A DNA stretch of 64,000 nt, taken from Brevibacillus fluminis (GTDB lineage Bacteria; Bacillota; Bacilli; Brevibacillales; Brevibacillaceae). Below are positions 16,447 to 25,075 of this stretch, one piece after another. Made by a program: the position numbers and the translations under genes. The notes below the pieces were generated by a model that saw nothing but the letters and a program-made list of their open reading frames with translations, was not told the origin of the DNA and ran no database searches. The stretch covers positions 145,299 through 209,298 of the forward strand of contig NZ_RHHQ01000015.1 of the NCBI RefSeq assembly GCF_003710825.1. The letters run 5' to 3'. How positions within the stretch are numbered: the stretch's first letter is position 1; every line of letters starts with the position of its first letter.

Positions 16447-18051
16447 ATGAGCCAGATGAATCCCAAATGGGCAGAGGAAATTGCCAAACGACGCACGTTT
16501 GCAATTATTTCCCACCCGGACGCAGGGAAAACAACGATGACCGAAAAACTGCTCTATTTCGGCGGAGCCATCCGGGAAGCGGGCGTGGTCAAAGGACGGA
16601 AAAACTCGAAGCATGCGACATCTGACTGGATGGAGATCGAGAAAAAGCGCGGAATCTCCGTAACCTCCAGTGCAATGGACTTCGAATATGAGGGTCACCA
16701 TATCAACATTCTGGATACGCCGGGTCACCAGGACTTCAGTGAAGATACATACCGGACGCTGACCGCGGCGGACGCGGCCGTGATGATCATCGACGTGGCG
16801 AAAGGTGTGGAGGCGCAGACGATCAAGCTGTTTAAAGTGTGTCGTATGCGCGGGATTCCGATTTTTACGTTCGTCAACAAGCTCGACCGTCACGGGAAAG
16901 ATCCGTTTGAGCTGTTGGAGGAAATCGAACGCGTGCTGGGTATCCGCTCGTATCCGATGAACTGGCCGATCGGGATGGGCAGCCATTTCTGTGGCGTCTA
17001 TGACCGGCACAAATCGCGCGTTGAGCTCTATGAGCAAGGCAGCGAGCATAGCGAAATCAAGTTCGTGGAAGTAACGGGTGCTGAAGATCCGCTGATCGGC
17101 GATCGTGCAGGTGCGGACTTGTGGCAGCAGCTGCAAGACGAGGTCTCGTTGCTCGACGTGGCAGGCGATGATTTCAACGAAGAGCTGATTGCCACTGGCC
17201 AGTTGACACCGGTCTTCTTCGGCAGTGCGATCAACAACTTCGGCGTGCAGACCTTCCTGGACAATTTCCTGGAGATGGCACCGGCGCCAACAGCGAAAAA
17301 GAGCTCGATCGGGGAAATCGATCCGTATACGCGCCCGTTCTCCGGTTTTGTTTTCAAAATCCAGGCGAACATGAACCCGGCGCACCGTGACCGCGTGGCA
17401 TTCCTGCGGATTTGCTCCGGACGCTTCGAGCGCGGGATGGCGGTCAAGCATGTCCGTCTGAACAAGGAAGTCAAACTGGCACAGCCTTTGCAGTTCATGG
17501 CGCAGGACCGTGCAATCGTCGACGAGTCGTTCGCGGGGGATGTCATCGGGCTGTTCGATCCAGGCATTTTCCAAATTGGCGACACACTCTGTCTGGGTGA
17601 ATCGTTTGAGTACGAGGAAATGCCACACTTCTCGCCGGAGTTTTTCTCCAAGGTGACGGTGAAAGACGCCATGAAGCACAAGCAGTTCCAAAAAGGGATC
17701 ATGCAGCTCACGGAGGAAGGGACGGTTCAGTTGTTCCGCACCTTCCCGATGGACGATCTGATCCTCGGCGTGGTCGGCGTGCTGCAATTCGAGGTGCTGG
17801 AATACCGCCTGAAAGCAGAATACGGTGTCGACATCATGCTGCAGCGCTTGCCATATCAAATCGCTCGCTGGGTCGACGGCGACAAGGCGACTATCGACCA
17901 AATGCGTTCCCGCAGTCAAATCGTGCGCGACCGTTACGATCGTCCGGTTATGCTGTTCGAAAGCGAATATCAGCTCCGCATGGCAGTCGACAAATATCCA
18001 AAACTTACTTTCCACGAAAGCTCGCTCGGCTTGCGACAGACAATCGTCTAG
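16447..18051 (+). CDS. prfC: Peptide chain release factor 3
   Basis: 534 residues. Ribosome-dependent GTPase that recycles RF1/RF2 after termination. P-loop SHPDAGKTT (residues 22-30), switch and G2 region KKRGISVTSSAMDF, G3 DTPGHQDFSEDTYRT, and G4 NKLDRHGKDPFELL; the last two carry the RF3 signature rather than that of EF-G. The ending DKYPKLTFHESSLGLRQ is normal for the family. ATG 16447 follows AGGAGA (16434-16439). Single gene with its own terminator. B. subtilis lacks RF3, so presence differs within Bacillales. Confidence 0.96.
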   Translation: MSQMNPKWAEEIAKRRTFAIISHPDAGKTTMTEKLLYFGGAIREAGVVKGRKNSKHATSDWMEIEKKRGISVTSSAMDFEYEGHHINILDTPGHQDFSEDTYRTLTAADAAVMIIDVAKGVEAQTIKLFKVCRMRGIPIFTFVNKLDRHGKDPFELLEEIERVLGIRSYPMNWPIGMGSHFCGVYDRHKSRVELYEQGSEHSEIKFVEVTGAEDPLIGDRAGADLWQQLQDEVSLLDVAGDDFNEELIATGQLTPVFFGSAINNFGVQTFLDNFLEMAPAPTAKKSSIGEIDPYTRPFSGFVFKIQANMNPAHRDRVAFLRICSGRFERGMAVKHVRLNKEVKLAQPLQFMAQDRAIVDESFAGDVIGLFDPGIFQIGDTLCLGESFEYEEMPHFSPEFFSKVTVKDAMKHKQFQKGIMQLTEEGTVQLFRTFPMDDLILGVVGVLQFEVLEYRLKAEYGVDIMLQRLPYQIARWVDGDKATIDQMRSRSQIVRDRYDRPVMLFESEYQLRMAVDKYPKLTFHESSLGLRQTIV

Positions 18052-18073
18052 ACACAAACGGCAGCAATCGAGT

Positions 18074-18104
18074 CAAGGTCCCTCTATTTGGAGGGGCCTT
18101 TTTT
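18074..18104 (+). terminator. Terminator of prfC
   Basis: AAGGTCCCTC (18075-18084) pairs with GAGGGGCCTT (18091-18100, one G-T pair), then a T run. Confidence 0.9.
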
Positions 18105-18179
18105 CTGTCATATCACTACCCATTCTATGAAAGTATGGTATCCTACTATGAGAAAAACGGAGTAAGGAGGGCAACCAAG

Positions 18180-19268
18180 ATGTATCAACTTATACGAAAG
18201 TATCTGTTTCAGCAGGAACCTGAAGAGATTCATGAGAAGACAATTCATTCCCTGAGACTAGTAGAAGATTCTGCTCCGGGTAAAGCCATATTGAAAATGA
18301 TCTATCAAACTCGCGACGAACGTCTGGAGACAAAACAGTGGGGTATCACCTTCCCGAATCCAGTCGGGTTGGCGGCGGGTTTTGACAAAAATGCAGAAGT
18401 GTACCACTCCTTAGGGGCACTGGGTTTCGGGTTTGTCGAGGTCGGGACGCTCACCCCGCAAGGACAGCCGGGCAATCCGAAGCCGCGCGTATTTCGGCTG
18501 CCCGAGCACCAAGCCTTGATTAACCGAATGGGCTTCAATAATCAGGGGGCCTATCTCGCTTCTCAACGACTGGTGGGCTATGCGTATTCCGATGTGCCGA
18601 TCGGTATCAACATCGGGAAAAACAAAATGACACCAAATGAGGAAGCCGTCAGCGACTACATCAAATGCATGGACATGCTGTATGCGTACGGCCATTATTT
18701 CGTCATCAATATCAGCTCGCCGAACACACCAAACCTGCGCGATCTGCAGGAAACGGAAAACCTACGCACGCTCATTCGTGCGGTGCGCGAGAAAGCGGCG
18801 GAGTTGGAAGGGCGCGGCATGAAGAAAAAGCCGATTCTTTTGAAAGTGGCGCCGGACATGTCAGACGAGCAGATGCATGACGTCGTCCATGCCGCTGTCG
18901 AGGAAGGGATTTCGGGCCTGATTGCGACCAATACAACGGTGTCACGCGAAGTGGTCGGGAACCACCCGAAAGCCGGTGAGGCAGGAGGTTTGAGCGGAAG
19001 ACCGCTTACGGACTGTTCAACAGAATGGATCAAGGAGATTTATCAGGAAGTGGGCGGTCAAGTGCCGATTGTTGGCGTCGGAGGCATTTTTACCGGAGCA
19101 GATGCCTATAGTAAAATTCGCGCTGGCGCGAGTTTGGTTCAAGTTTATACCGGAATGATTTATCAGGGACCGGGGATTGCCAAACAAATCAACAAGGAGC
19201 TTGTAAAGCTGCTGGCAAAAGACGGTTTTCAACATATCAGCGAAGCGGTTGGTGTAGACGCAACCTAA
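18180..19268 (+). CDS. pyrD: Dihydroorotate dehydrogenase (quinone), class 2
   Basis: 362 residues from ATG 18180 after AAGGAGG. Oxidises dihydroorotate to orotate in pyrimidine synthesis, passing electrons via FMN to membrane quinone. The N-terminal amphipathic segment (MYQLIRKYLFQQEPEEIHEK) is the class 2 membrane hook. FMN and substrate motifs GLAAGFDKNAE, INRMGFNNQGA and NISSPNTPNLR (catalytic serine of class 2, near 180) are present, along with NTTVSR and a phosphate-binding VGVGGIFTGADA. No pyrK or other pyr genes are nearby. It has its own terminator. Confidence 0.95.
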   Translation: MYQLIRKYLFQQEPEEIHEKTIHSLRLVEDSAPGKAILKMIYQTRDERLETKQWGITFPNPVGLAAGFDKNAEVYHSLGALGFGFVEVGTLTPQGQPGNPKPRVFRLPEHQALINRMGFNNQGAYLASQRLVGYAYSDVPIGINIGKNKMTPNEEAVSDYIKCMDMLYAYGHYFVINISSPNTPNLRDLQETENLRTLIRAVREKAAELEGRGMKKKPILLKVAPDMSDEQMHDVVHAAVEEGISGLIATNTTVSREVVGNHPKAGEAGGLSGRPLTDCSTEWIKEIYQEVGGQVPIVGVGGIFTGADAYSKIRAGASLVQVYTGMIYQGPGIAKQINKELVKLLAKDGFQHISEAVGVDAT

Positions 19269-19271
19269 TGG

Positions 19272-19312
19272 AAAACCGATGATTTCGTGTAGACGGGAAT
19301 CATCGGTTTTTT
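19272..19312 (+). terminator. Terminator of pyrD
   Basis: AAAACCGATGATT and AATCATCGGTTTTTT form a 13-bp stem; it is also able to act on the convergent gene's strand. Confidence 0.9.
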
Positions 19313-19332
19313 GCGTTCGTATCGCCTTGTTT

Positions 19333-20730
19333 TTAATGACCACCAAGAGAGATTGCTTCCGCCAGCCTTATAATTCCCTCCGCGATCTGATCTTCCTGTA
19401 AATGACCATAGCCCAAAATCAGTCGGTCATCATGCCGTCCAGAAACGATAGCATGGGCCTCCACAGGATAAACCAACACACCGGTACGTGCAGCCCGCTC
19501 GAAAAAAGACGGGGTGAAGCAGTGTCCGGCAAACGTGGCAATCAAGTGCATGCCTGTCGATTCTCCGCTAATCGCCACGCGATCCCCGAATTGATTGCGC
19601 AGGGCGCCGATGAGAAAATCACGCCGCTTTCGGTACAGCTTTTTCATCCGATTGATATGGCGTGCAAGATCCCCCTCTGCGAGGAAGCGGGCCAAAGCCA
19701 GCTGCATAAACGAGGCGGTGTGCAGATCGGCAAACCATTTCAGCTCGCGGCACCGCTCGACCAAGGCGGTCGGTAGCACGAGGTAGCCGATTCGCAGGGC
19801 GGGCGAGAGAATTTTGCTGAAGGTGCCGACATAAATCACACGTTCTGGGGCCAATCCTTGCAAGGAGCTGATCGGCGGTCCCACATGGCGAAATTCGCTG
19901 TCATAATCGTCCTCCACCACATATGCCCCCGTTTGTCGCGCGTATTGAAGCAGCTGAATGCGACGCTGGATGGGGAGTGTACTGCCGAGTGGAAACTGGT
20001 GAGACGGCGTAACGAACACCAGCTTGGGTCGAATCGCATCCGACAGCAAATCGGTGCGCATCCCTTGTAAATCAACTGGAACAGGATGCAGCACGCAGCC
20101 GGTTGCGCTGATGATTGCCTGGATGTCACGTGTGATCGGGTCCTCGATAGCCGCCACATCGCCTGGTTGCAAGAGCAAACGGGCAGCGAGCGAGAGTGCC
20201 TGTGTTGTACCGGACGTAATCACGATCTCTTCCGGACTGCACGATACACCGCGCACTCTGCCGAGGTAGCGGGCCAACTCCTCCCGCAGCTCCGGGCGCC
20301 CCTCCGGCTTGCCATAACCAAACGAGTCCGCATCTGCCGTGAGCGACACCTCTTGCAAAAGGCGGCCCCAACGACGTCGGGGAAAAAGCGTGAGATCCGG
20401 GATGCCAGAACGAAAGTCGATCGCTGGCTGTATTAGCGCTGCAGTAGGAGATGAAGCATGTGGGAGCGGGGATTCGTAATGAGGCAAACAAGCCCCCTCG
20501 CTAACATACGTTCCGGAGCCGTGATGCCCGTGGATAAACCCTTCTGCAAAAAGCAGCTCATACGCTTCCGTCACCACGTTGCGCGACACCTGCAACGATT
20601 TGGACAGCTCCCGCGTTGAAGGCAGCTTTTCACCGGCTTTCCATGCTCCGCTTAAAATGTTACCCCGAATTTGTTCGAAAATTTGCCGGATAAGCGGAAG
20701 CTCCGAAGTCCTGTCGACGGTTAGAAACAA
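19333..20730 (-). CDS. MocR/PdxR-type transcriptional regulator (GntR HTH fused to aminotransferase domain)
   Basis: 465 residues from TTG 20730, downstream of AAAGGAG. An N-terminal GntR-type winged helix (SGAWKAGEKLPSTRELSKSL, NVVTEAYELLFAEGF) is joined to a class I aminotransferase fold from about residue 110, with the PLP-lysine segment VGTFSKILSPALRIGYL. In this family the aminotransferase part senses PLP or an amino-compound adduct and usually does not catalyse (family knowledge). It is divergent from the proline dehydrogenase at 20844 across a 113-nt gap, so that gene is the likely target. Confidence 0.92.
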   Translation of the reverse strand: MFLTVDRTSELPLIRQIFEQIRGNILSGAWKAGEKLPSTRELSKSLQVSRNVVTEAYELLFAEGFIHGHHGSGTYVSEGACLPHYESPLPHASSPTAALIQPAIDFRSGIPDLTLFPRRRWGRLLQEVSLTADADSFGYGKPEGRPELREELARYLGRVRGVSCSPEEIVITSGTTQALSLAARLLLQPGDVAAIEDPITRDIQAIISATGCVLHPVPVDLQGMRTDLLSDAIRPKLVFVTPSHQFPLGSTLPIQRRIQLLQYARQTGAYVVEDDYDSEFRHVGPPISSLQGLAPERVIYVGTFSKILSPALRIGYLVLPTALVERCRELKWFADLHTASFMQLALARFLAEGDLARHINRMKKLYRKRRDFLIGALRNQFGDRVAISGESTGMHLIATFAGHCFTPSFFERAARTGVLVYPVEAHAIVSGRHDDRLILGYGHLQEDQIAEGIIRLAEAISLGGH

Positions 20731-20843
20731 AAATTCATCGCTCCTTTATGAGTGGCACCATCAAATTACATGAACAGTGGATCTACTTATGGCCACTATC
20801 TTCCTGTATTGTACAAACAAACAATAGAAAAAAGGAAGTGTAC

Positions 20844-21806
20844 ATGATGATGAAAGATGGAGTACAGGCGGCGGCAGCTTTAAAGGAGATCGCACGCAAT
20901 CCGCAGCTGAAAGCGTATGTCCAGCAGTCCGAATGGTTCCCGCTGCTGAGGCGGGCTGCCAAGCGATACGTTCCGGCCGAGACGATCGAGGACGCACTCA
21001 ACGTAGCCGCGTCAATCATCGCACATGAATACGCGGTCTCGCTCGAGTTCATCGGGGAAAATACGGATTCGCGGGAAGCTTGCACGGCTGCAAAAGAGGA
21101 GTTCCTGCAGCTGATCCGTCGGGGGGAGAAGCTGTCAAAAGAAACGACCGTTTCGTTTGATCTATCACATATCGGGCTTAGCATTGATCGGGGGCTGGCT
21201 GCCGAGCACCTCCATGAATTGGCGGAAGAAGCGAGCAAGCGAGGCATCGTCTTGATGGTCAGCATGGAGGAGGCGGAGAAAACCGGGGCGATTTTGGAGC
21301 TCTATACGGAAGCGGCGTTTGCCTATCCGGATATGTTGGGGATCACGATCCAAGCCCATCAGCACCGAAGCGCAGACGATTTGCATAAGCTGCTGGCGGT
21401 TCCCGGGCGTATCCGGCTTGTCAAAGGCGCGTTTCTCGAGCCTGCGGAGGTGGCGCTGCCGCGTTCGGAAGCGTTGCTTGATCGGTACAGCGATTTCGCG
21501 GAACGACTCATTCGGGCAGGGAAGCCGGTCTCGATCGCAACGCATGACCAGCGTGCGCTTGATCGCCTGCATGCGGCAAACCTGCTGCAAGAGTCGCATG
21601 TCGAGCTGGAGATGCTCTACGGGATCGCGGCAGAGCGGTTATTGGCGCAAAAGCGCAACGGATGCAAGACTCGTGTATATCTGCCGTATGGTGTGGAATG
21701 GTACCTGTACCTATGCCATCGGTTGGCGGAATATCCGCCGAATTTGTATGACGCAGTCGCCGATCTGGTACATCCCGAGCGAACCGATCGGCTGCCATAT
21801 GCGTAG
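20844..21806 (+). CDS. Proline dehydrogenase family protein
   Basis: 320 residues from ATG 20844, after AAAGGAAGTG. The FAD barrel motifs of ProDH are seen in order: IAHEYAVSLEFIGEN, VSFDLSHIGLSI, RIRLVKGAFLEP, SIATHDQRAL, ELEMLYGI and RVYLPYGVEWYLYLCHRLAE. The length fits the monofunctional Gram-positive enzymes (PutB/FadM, about 300 residues). It departs from usual ProDH in places, for example KGAF where KGAY is common, so substrate preference could differ. There is no pyrroline-5-carboxylate dehydrogenase next to it. The divergent MocR regulator may respond to a related amino compound. Confidence 0.85.
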   Translation: MMMKDGVQAAAALKEIARNPQLKAYVQQSEWFPLLRRAAKRYVPAETIEDALNVAASIIAHEYAVSLEFIGENTDSREACTAAKEEFLQLIRRGEKLSKETTVSFDLSHIGLSIDRGLAAEHLHELAEEASKRGIVLMVSMEEAEKTGAILELYTEAAFAYPDMLGITIQAHQHRSADDLHKLLAVPGRIRLVKGAFLEPAEVALPRSEALLDRYSDFAERLIRAGKPVSIATHDQRALDRLHAANLLQESHVELEMLYGIAAERLLAQKRNGCKTRVYLPYGVEWYLYLCHRLAEYPPNLYDAVADLVHPERTDRLPYA

Positions 21807-21827
21807 AAAAAAGAAGTAAGTACAACA

Positions 21828-21862
21828 AACCCCGTCAGGATGCGATGCCTGACGGGGTTGCT
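21828..21862 (+). terminator. Terminator of the proline dehydrogenase gene
   Basis: AACCCCGTCAGG (21828-21839) pairs with CCTGACGGGGTT (21848-21859); the T tract is weak. Confidence 0.75.
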
Positions 21863-22024
21863 TTCGTTGCAGGGAATGCTAGAAATATCCCTGATTCGGA
21901 CGGGCTCAATGAAAGAATGTGACGTTTCGCGAGGGAAAACAGTCCTTACCAAGGCGAGCGAATCGGATAAAAAAATTTTTTAGCACAGCATGCAGGGTTT
22001 TTTGCAGGGCGTGCGTCTATTGAA

Positions 22025-22588
22025 ATGAGAGAGGAGGGGAGACCGATTTTTGCTGATCAGCACATCGAAAAAATGATCGAAGGCGATGAAGCGGCTTTTC
22101 GGCTGTTTGTCGAAACGTACCGTACTTATTTGTACCAGGTTGTCTACTCCGTGCTTCATCACGCCAAAGATGCGGAAGATGTGACACAAGAGGTTTTCAT
22201 CCAAATCTATCTGTCTCTCTCTCACTATCGGTCACAAGGGTTTAAAACATGGATCACCCGTATCGCCGTCAACAAGGCGATCGATGCAAAACGAAAGCAG
22301 CGGCGCAGAAAAGAAGAGCTGGAGGAACGGATGGAAGAGGTCGTGTCCAGCGATACAGTCTCCGAAGATGCCGAGGCCCCTCTCTTACAGAAGGAAAAAC
22401 AGCTCCAGCTGCACGATAGCTTGCAGGAGTTGTCGCCCAGCCATCGTCGCGCCGTCTATGCCTATTATTTTGAGGGGAAATCGTACAAGGAAATTGCGGC
22501 GGAGACGGGTGTCGCAACCAAAACCGTCGAGTCAGCCTTATATCGCGCCAAGCAGCTGATGCGCAAGAACTGGAGGGAGGAACCATGA
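22025..22588 (+). CDS. ECF-type RNA polymerase sigma factor
   Basis: 187 residues from ATG 22025. Region 2 (FRLFVETYRTYLYQVVYSVL, DAEDVTQEVFIQIY) and region 4 (LSPSHRRAVYAYYFEGKSY, ETGVATKTVESALYRAKQ) are clear. The ATG has no good upstream ribosome binding site; GAGAGGAGGGG (22029-22039) lies inside the frame and would suit an ATT at 22046, so the true start is uncertain. The stop overlaps the ATG of the anti-sigma gene. The four genes to 25075 are tightly spaced and form an operon, so this sigma probably drives its own operon in response to envelope stress (inference). Confidence 0.9.
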   Translation: MREEGRPIFADQHIEKMIEGDEAAFRLFVETYRTYLYQVVYSVLHHAKDAEDVTQEVFIQIYLSLSHYRSQGFKTWITRIAVNKAIDAKRKQRRRKEELEERMEEVVSSDTVSEDAEAPLLQKEKQLQLHDSLQELSPSHRRAVYAYYFEGKSYKEIAAETGVATKTVESALYRAKQLMRKNWREEP

Positions 22589-23025
22589 CGCAAACCAACC
22601 ATATGACGCAAAGCCAGTGGCAGCAGTTCATTTTGAATCAGCTTTCGGATCATGAGAGGGAGCGTTATGAAGACCATCTCTATTCGTGTGACGAATGTCT
22701 TGAAGTGTACATGGCGTGCCTGGATGAGAATGTCCAGCCAGCTGCACCGATTGTACCGGAAGTGGCAGAATCGATTCCTGCACACAAACCGGCGGCCAAG
22801 CCGTTTTATCGGCAGACACTATTCCATTACGGTCTGGCGGCGTGTATCACACTCTTACTCATGACGACAGGCCTATTTTCCCAGCTACTCACCCATTCGA
22901 ACCAGTGGAACAACATCGCGGGTGCGAAGCAGCATCGTTCCGTGACCGATCAATTGATGCAGAAGACGACAGCTTTTCTTGACCAACTACATCCCATAAC
23001 TAAAGGAGGCAAAACGGGTGAATAA
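22585..23025 (+). CDS. Zinc-finger anti-sigma factor, membrane anchored
   Basis: 146 residues; the ATG at 22585 overlaps the sigma stop by 4 nt. The N-terminal ZAS-type motif DHLYSCDECLEVY (H-x3-C-x2-C) binds zinc and the sigma factor. One transmembrane helix (YGLAACITLLLMTTGLFSQLL, about 82-102) is followed by a short outside part of about 40 residues. The topology is that of RsiW-type anti-sigma factors, which are released by regulated proteolysis. Pairing with the preceding ECF sigma is evident from the overlap. Confidence 0.88.
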   Translation: MTQTNHMTQSQWQQFILNQLSDHERERYEDHLYSCDECLEVYMACLDENVQPAAPIVPEVAESIPAHKPAAKPFYRQTLFHYGLAACITLLLMTTGLFSQLLTHSNQWNNIAGAKQHRSVTDQLMQKTTAFLDQLHPITKGGKTGE

Positions 23026-24115
23026 AAATGGGATTATCGCCTTTTTCCTGTCCGCAATTCCGGGGGCAGCCCATCTCTATTTACAGCGCAATGTGCGTGC
23101 GATTGTCTACGCGCTTTGCTTTTTTGGACCATTGTTTCTCGGCATCATGCTCGCTTTTGCAATGAACGACGGAAAGCCTATGGTACTCGGGATCGTCTCG
23201 ATCGTGACATGGATCATCAATGTCATCGATGTGCTCGTGTTTTTGGCAAGGCGGCCAGCGGTTGCAACAGCACAGCCGAGCGTGATTGGGGAGGAGGAGC
23301 ATGGGTATACCAGCAGACAACCAGGGGAGGGCGCAGCCGAGCAACGCGAACGCTTTTACACAATCCTGCTGTCACCGATCCCAGGACTCGCTCATTTTCA
23401 GATGGGCCTGATGAATCGAGGAGTCACATTCCTCGTCGGCTTTTTCGGCACCTTAGTGATGATTTTGTTCGTGACGGCGCTCACACACCAATCCGGTTTC
23501 TTGGTCTTTCTGGGCGTATTGCCGGTGATCTGGTTGTATGCGCTGTTCGATGCGGTGCAGCTGGTGAATCGGAAGCATCGTGGGGAGGTGCTGGTTGACC
23601 GGACTGTTTTCGAGGATTTCGAGCAAAATCGGGGGGAAGGCAAAAAAAGCCGTGTCCTAGCAATTTTTCTCTCCGCTTTCCCTGGCGCAGGCCATATGTA
23701 TTTGGGCTTGCAAAAGCGTGGCTTCCAGCTGATGGTCGGCTTTCTGTTGTCCATTTATGTATTGGATGTGTTGCGGCTTTCCCTGTTTCTCTTTTTGATT
23801 CCGCTGATTTGGTTTTACAGCTTCTTTGACGCGTTGCAGCAGCTTGCCCGTTACAACCGGGGGGAAGCACAGGACGTGCCTGTGGTCAGATGGCTGCCCA
23901 ACCATCAGCGTTGGATGGGGATCGTCTTGCTGATTCTTGGTGGCTACTATTTGTTGGATCAGGTGTTGTTTGACATTTTGGGGCAATTTTATCCGGAAGC
24001 ATCCCGTCTTGCACAGTGGATCGAGACGTATTTCCAAACGTTCATCGTCTCCACCCTGCTTATTGGTGGAGGGATCAAACTACTGCTCGGTTCAAAGCCG
24101 AAAAAAGGAGTGTAG
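23018..24115 (+). CDS. Multi-spanning membrane protein with three internal repeats
   Basis: 365 residues from GTG 23018 after AAAGGAGG; the start overlaps the anti-sigma gene. The protein is made of three related membrane modules, each opening with a Pro-Gly motif: FFLSAIPGAAHLYLQR (near 9), LLSPIPGLAHFQMGLMNRG (near 115) and FLSAFPGAGHMYLGLQKRG (near 216). Each module is followed by two hydrophobic helices and a WFYSFFDALQ-like end. A final pair of helices near the C-terminus resembles LiaF-type segments. The function is unknown. Its place in an ECF operon suggests a role in sensing or buffering envelope stress. Confidence 0.8.
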   Translation: MNKNGIIAFFLSAIPGAAHLYLQRNVRAIVYALCFFGPLFLGIMLAFAMNDGKPMVLGIVSIVTWIINVIDVLVFLARRPAVATAQPSVIGEEEHGYTSRQPGEGAAEQRERFYTILLSPIPGLAHFQMGLMNRGVTFLVGFFGTLVMILFVTALTHQSGFLVFLGVLPVIWLYALFDAVQLVNRKHRGEVLVDRTVFEDFEQNRGEGKKSRVLAIFLSAFPGAGHMYLGLQKRGFQLMVGFLLSIYVLDVLRLSLFLFLIPLIWFYSFFDALQQLARYNRGEAQDVPVVRWLPNHQRWMGIVLLILGGYYLLDQVLFDILGQFYPEASRLAQWIETYFQTFIVSTLLIGGGIKLLLGSKPKKGV

Positions 24116-24118
24116 CAA

Positions 24119-25075
24119 ATGACAAAGTGGCGTGTCGGGTCCGTCTCGATGGGGGTCTCCCTCATCTTGCTAGGCTTGCTGTTTTTCTTTTCACGTACGG
24201 ATGCCAAAATCATGACCAACCTGCTGATGAGCTGGTGGCCGGTTGTGTTCATTTTGCTCGGCATTGAAATCTTGCTGTATGTGATTTTGTCCAAAAGTGA
24301 AAAAGTCACGGTGCACTATGACGTATTCAGCATATTGTTCGTGGGCTTTATCGGCACCATGTGCATTGGCGCAACCTTGTTCGCGTCCGTCGGGCTGCTT
24401 AGAGAGGTACAGGAGTCGATCGGTTCGGTGGAAATGACCAAGCCGCTGCCGACGATCCAGCAAACGGTACCGCAAAATGTGAGCAAAATTGTAGTACAGA
24501 CGGCAGAGAGACCGATTAAGGTGGAAGGGAATGCAGAGCGGAATGTACGTTTGTTCGGCGAGTACCGGGAGAGGACGAATGTACCAGCGGAAGTGAGCAA
24601 ACAGGGGGCGGTGGAGTATGCGACAGTGCAGACAATCGGGGAGGTCATGTATGTGAACCTCCACGATTTGCCGCGCAAAACCGGAATCAATGGGACATAC
24701 CCAAATGAAGAGGTGACCATCGTGCTGCCACAGTCCATCGATGTGGAAATTCGGGGCGCGCACAATGACATTGAGGTGGCGACCGGGCTATTGCAAAGCA
24801 ATTGGGCGATTAACACCGATAGTTCCGTAAAGGTTCAAGTTGCACAACAAGCCGATGTGCGGATCACAGCGATATCAGCGCTGCAGCCAGAAGCAGGCAA
24901 TCTGAAATGGGCCAGCATCACGCAGGACCCGCCGGCAAAACCAGTAGTGCCTGGTCAAGAAAACGCCAATGAACAAGATGAGCCGCGTGCGTACGTGAGC
25001 GAGGCGATCCTCGGGAAAGGAACACATCGCTTGCAGGTGATCCATGCCAACGTGGTCACCGTCAATCAGTTGTAA
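24119..25075 (+). CDS. LiaF-like membrane protein with C-terminal cell-surface domain
   Basis: 318 residues; ATG 24119 follows AAAAAGGAGTG and lies 3 nt after the previous stop. Three hydrophobic helices fill the first 100 residues (SMGVSLILLGLLFFFS, SWWPVVFILLGIEILLYVIL, LFVGFIGTMCIGATLFA). These match the LiaI/LiaF-type membrane domain, and the last 200 residues form a soluble, beta-rich extracytoplasmic domain. LiaF proteins restrain envelope-stress sensors (family knowledge), which suits an ECF operon. Its last 14 nt overlap the convergent DUF817 gene. Confidence 0.8.
   Translation: MTKWRVGSVSMGVSLILLGLLFFFSRTDAKIMTNLLMSWWPVVFILLGIEILLYVILSKSEKVTVHYDVFSILFVGFIGTMCIGATLFASVGLLREVQESIGSVEMTKPLPTIQQTVPQNVSKIVVQTAERPIKVEGNAERNVRLFGEYRERTNVPAEVSKQGAVEYATVQTIGEVMYVNLHDLPRKTGINGTYPNEEVTIVLPQSIDVEIRGAHNDIEVATGLLQSNWAINTDSSVKVQVAQQADVRITAISALQPEAGNLKWASITQDPPAKPVVPGQENANEQDEPRAYVSEAILGKGTHRLQVIHANVVTVNQL

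Noticed and set aside
16432..18057. Long open frame on the minus strand opposite prfC
   Set aside because: It is the antisense of a complete release factor 3 gene, has no ribosome binding site, and its His/Arg-rich composition is typical of reading the opposite strand of a GC-rich coding frame.
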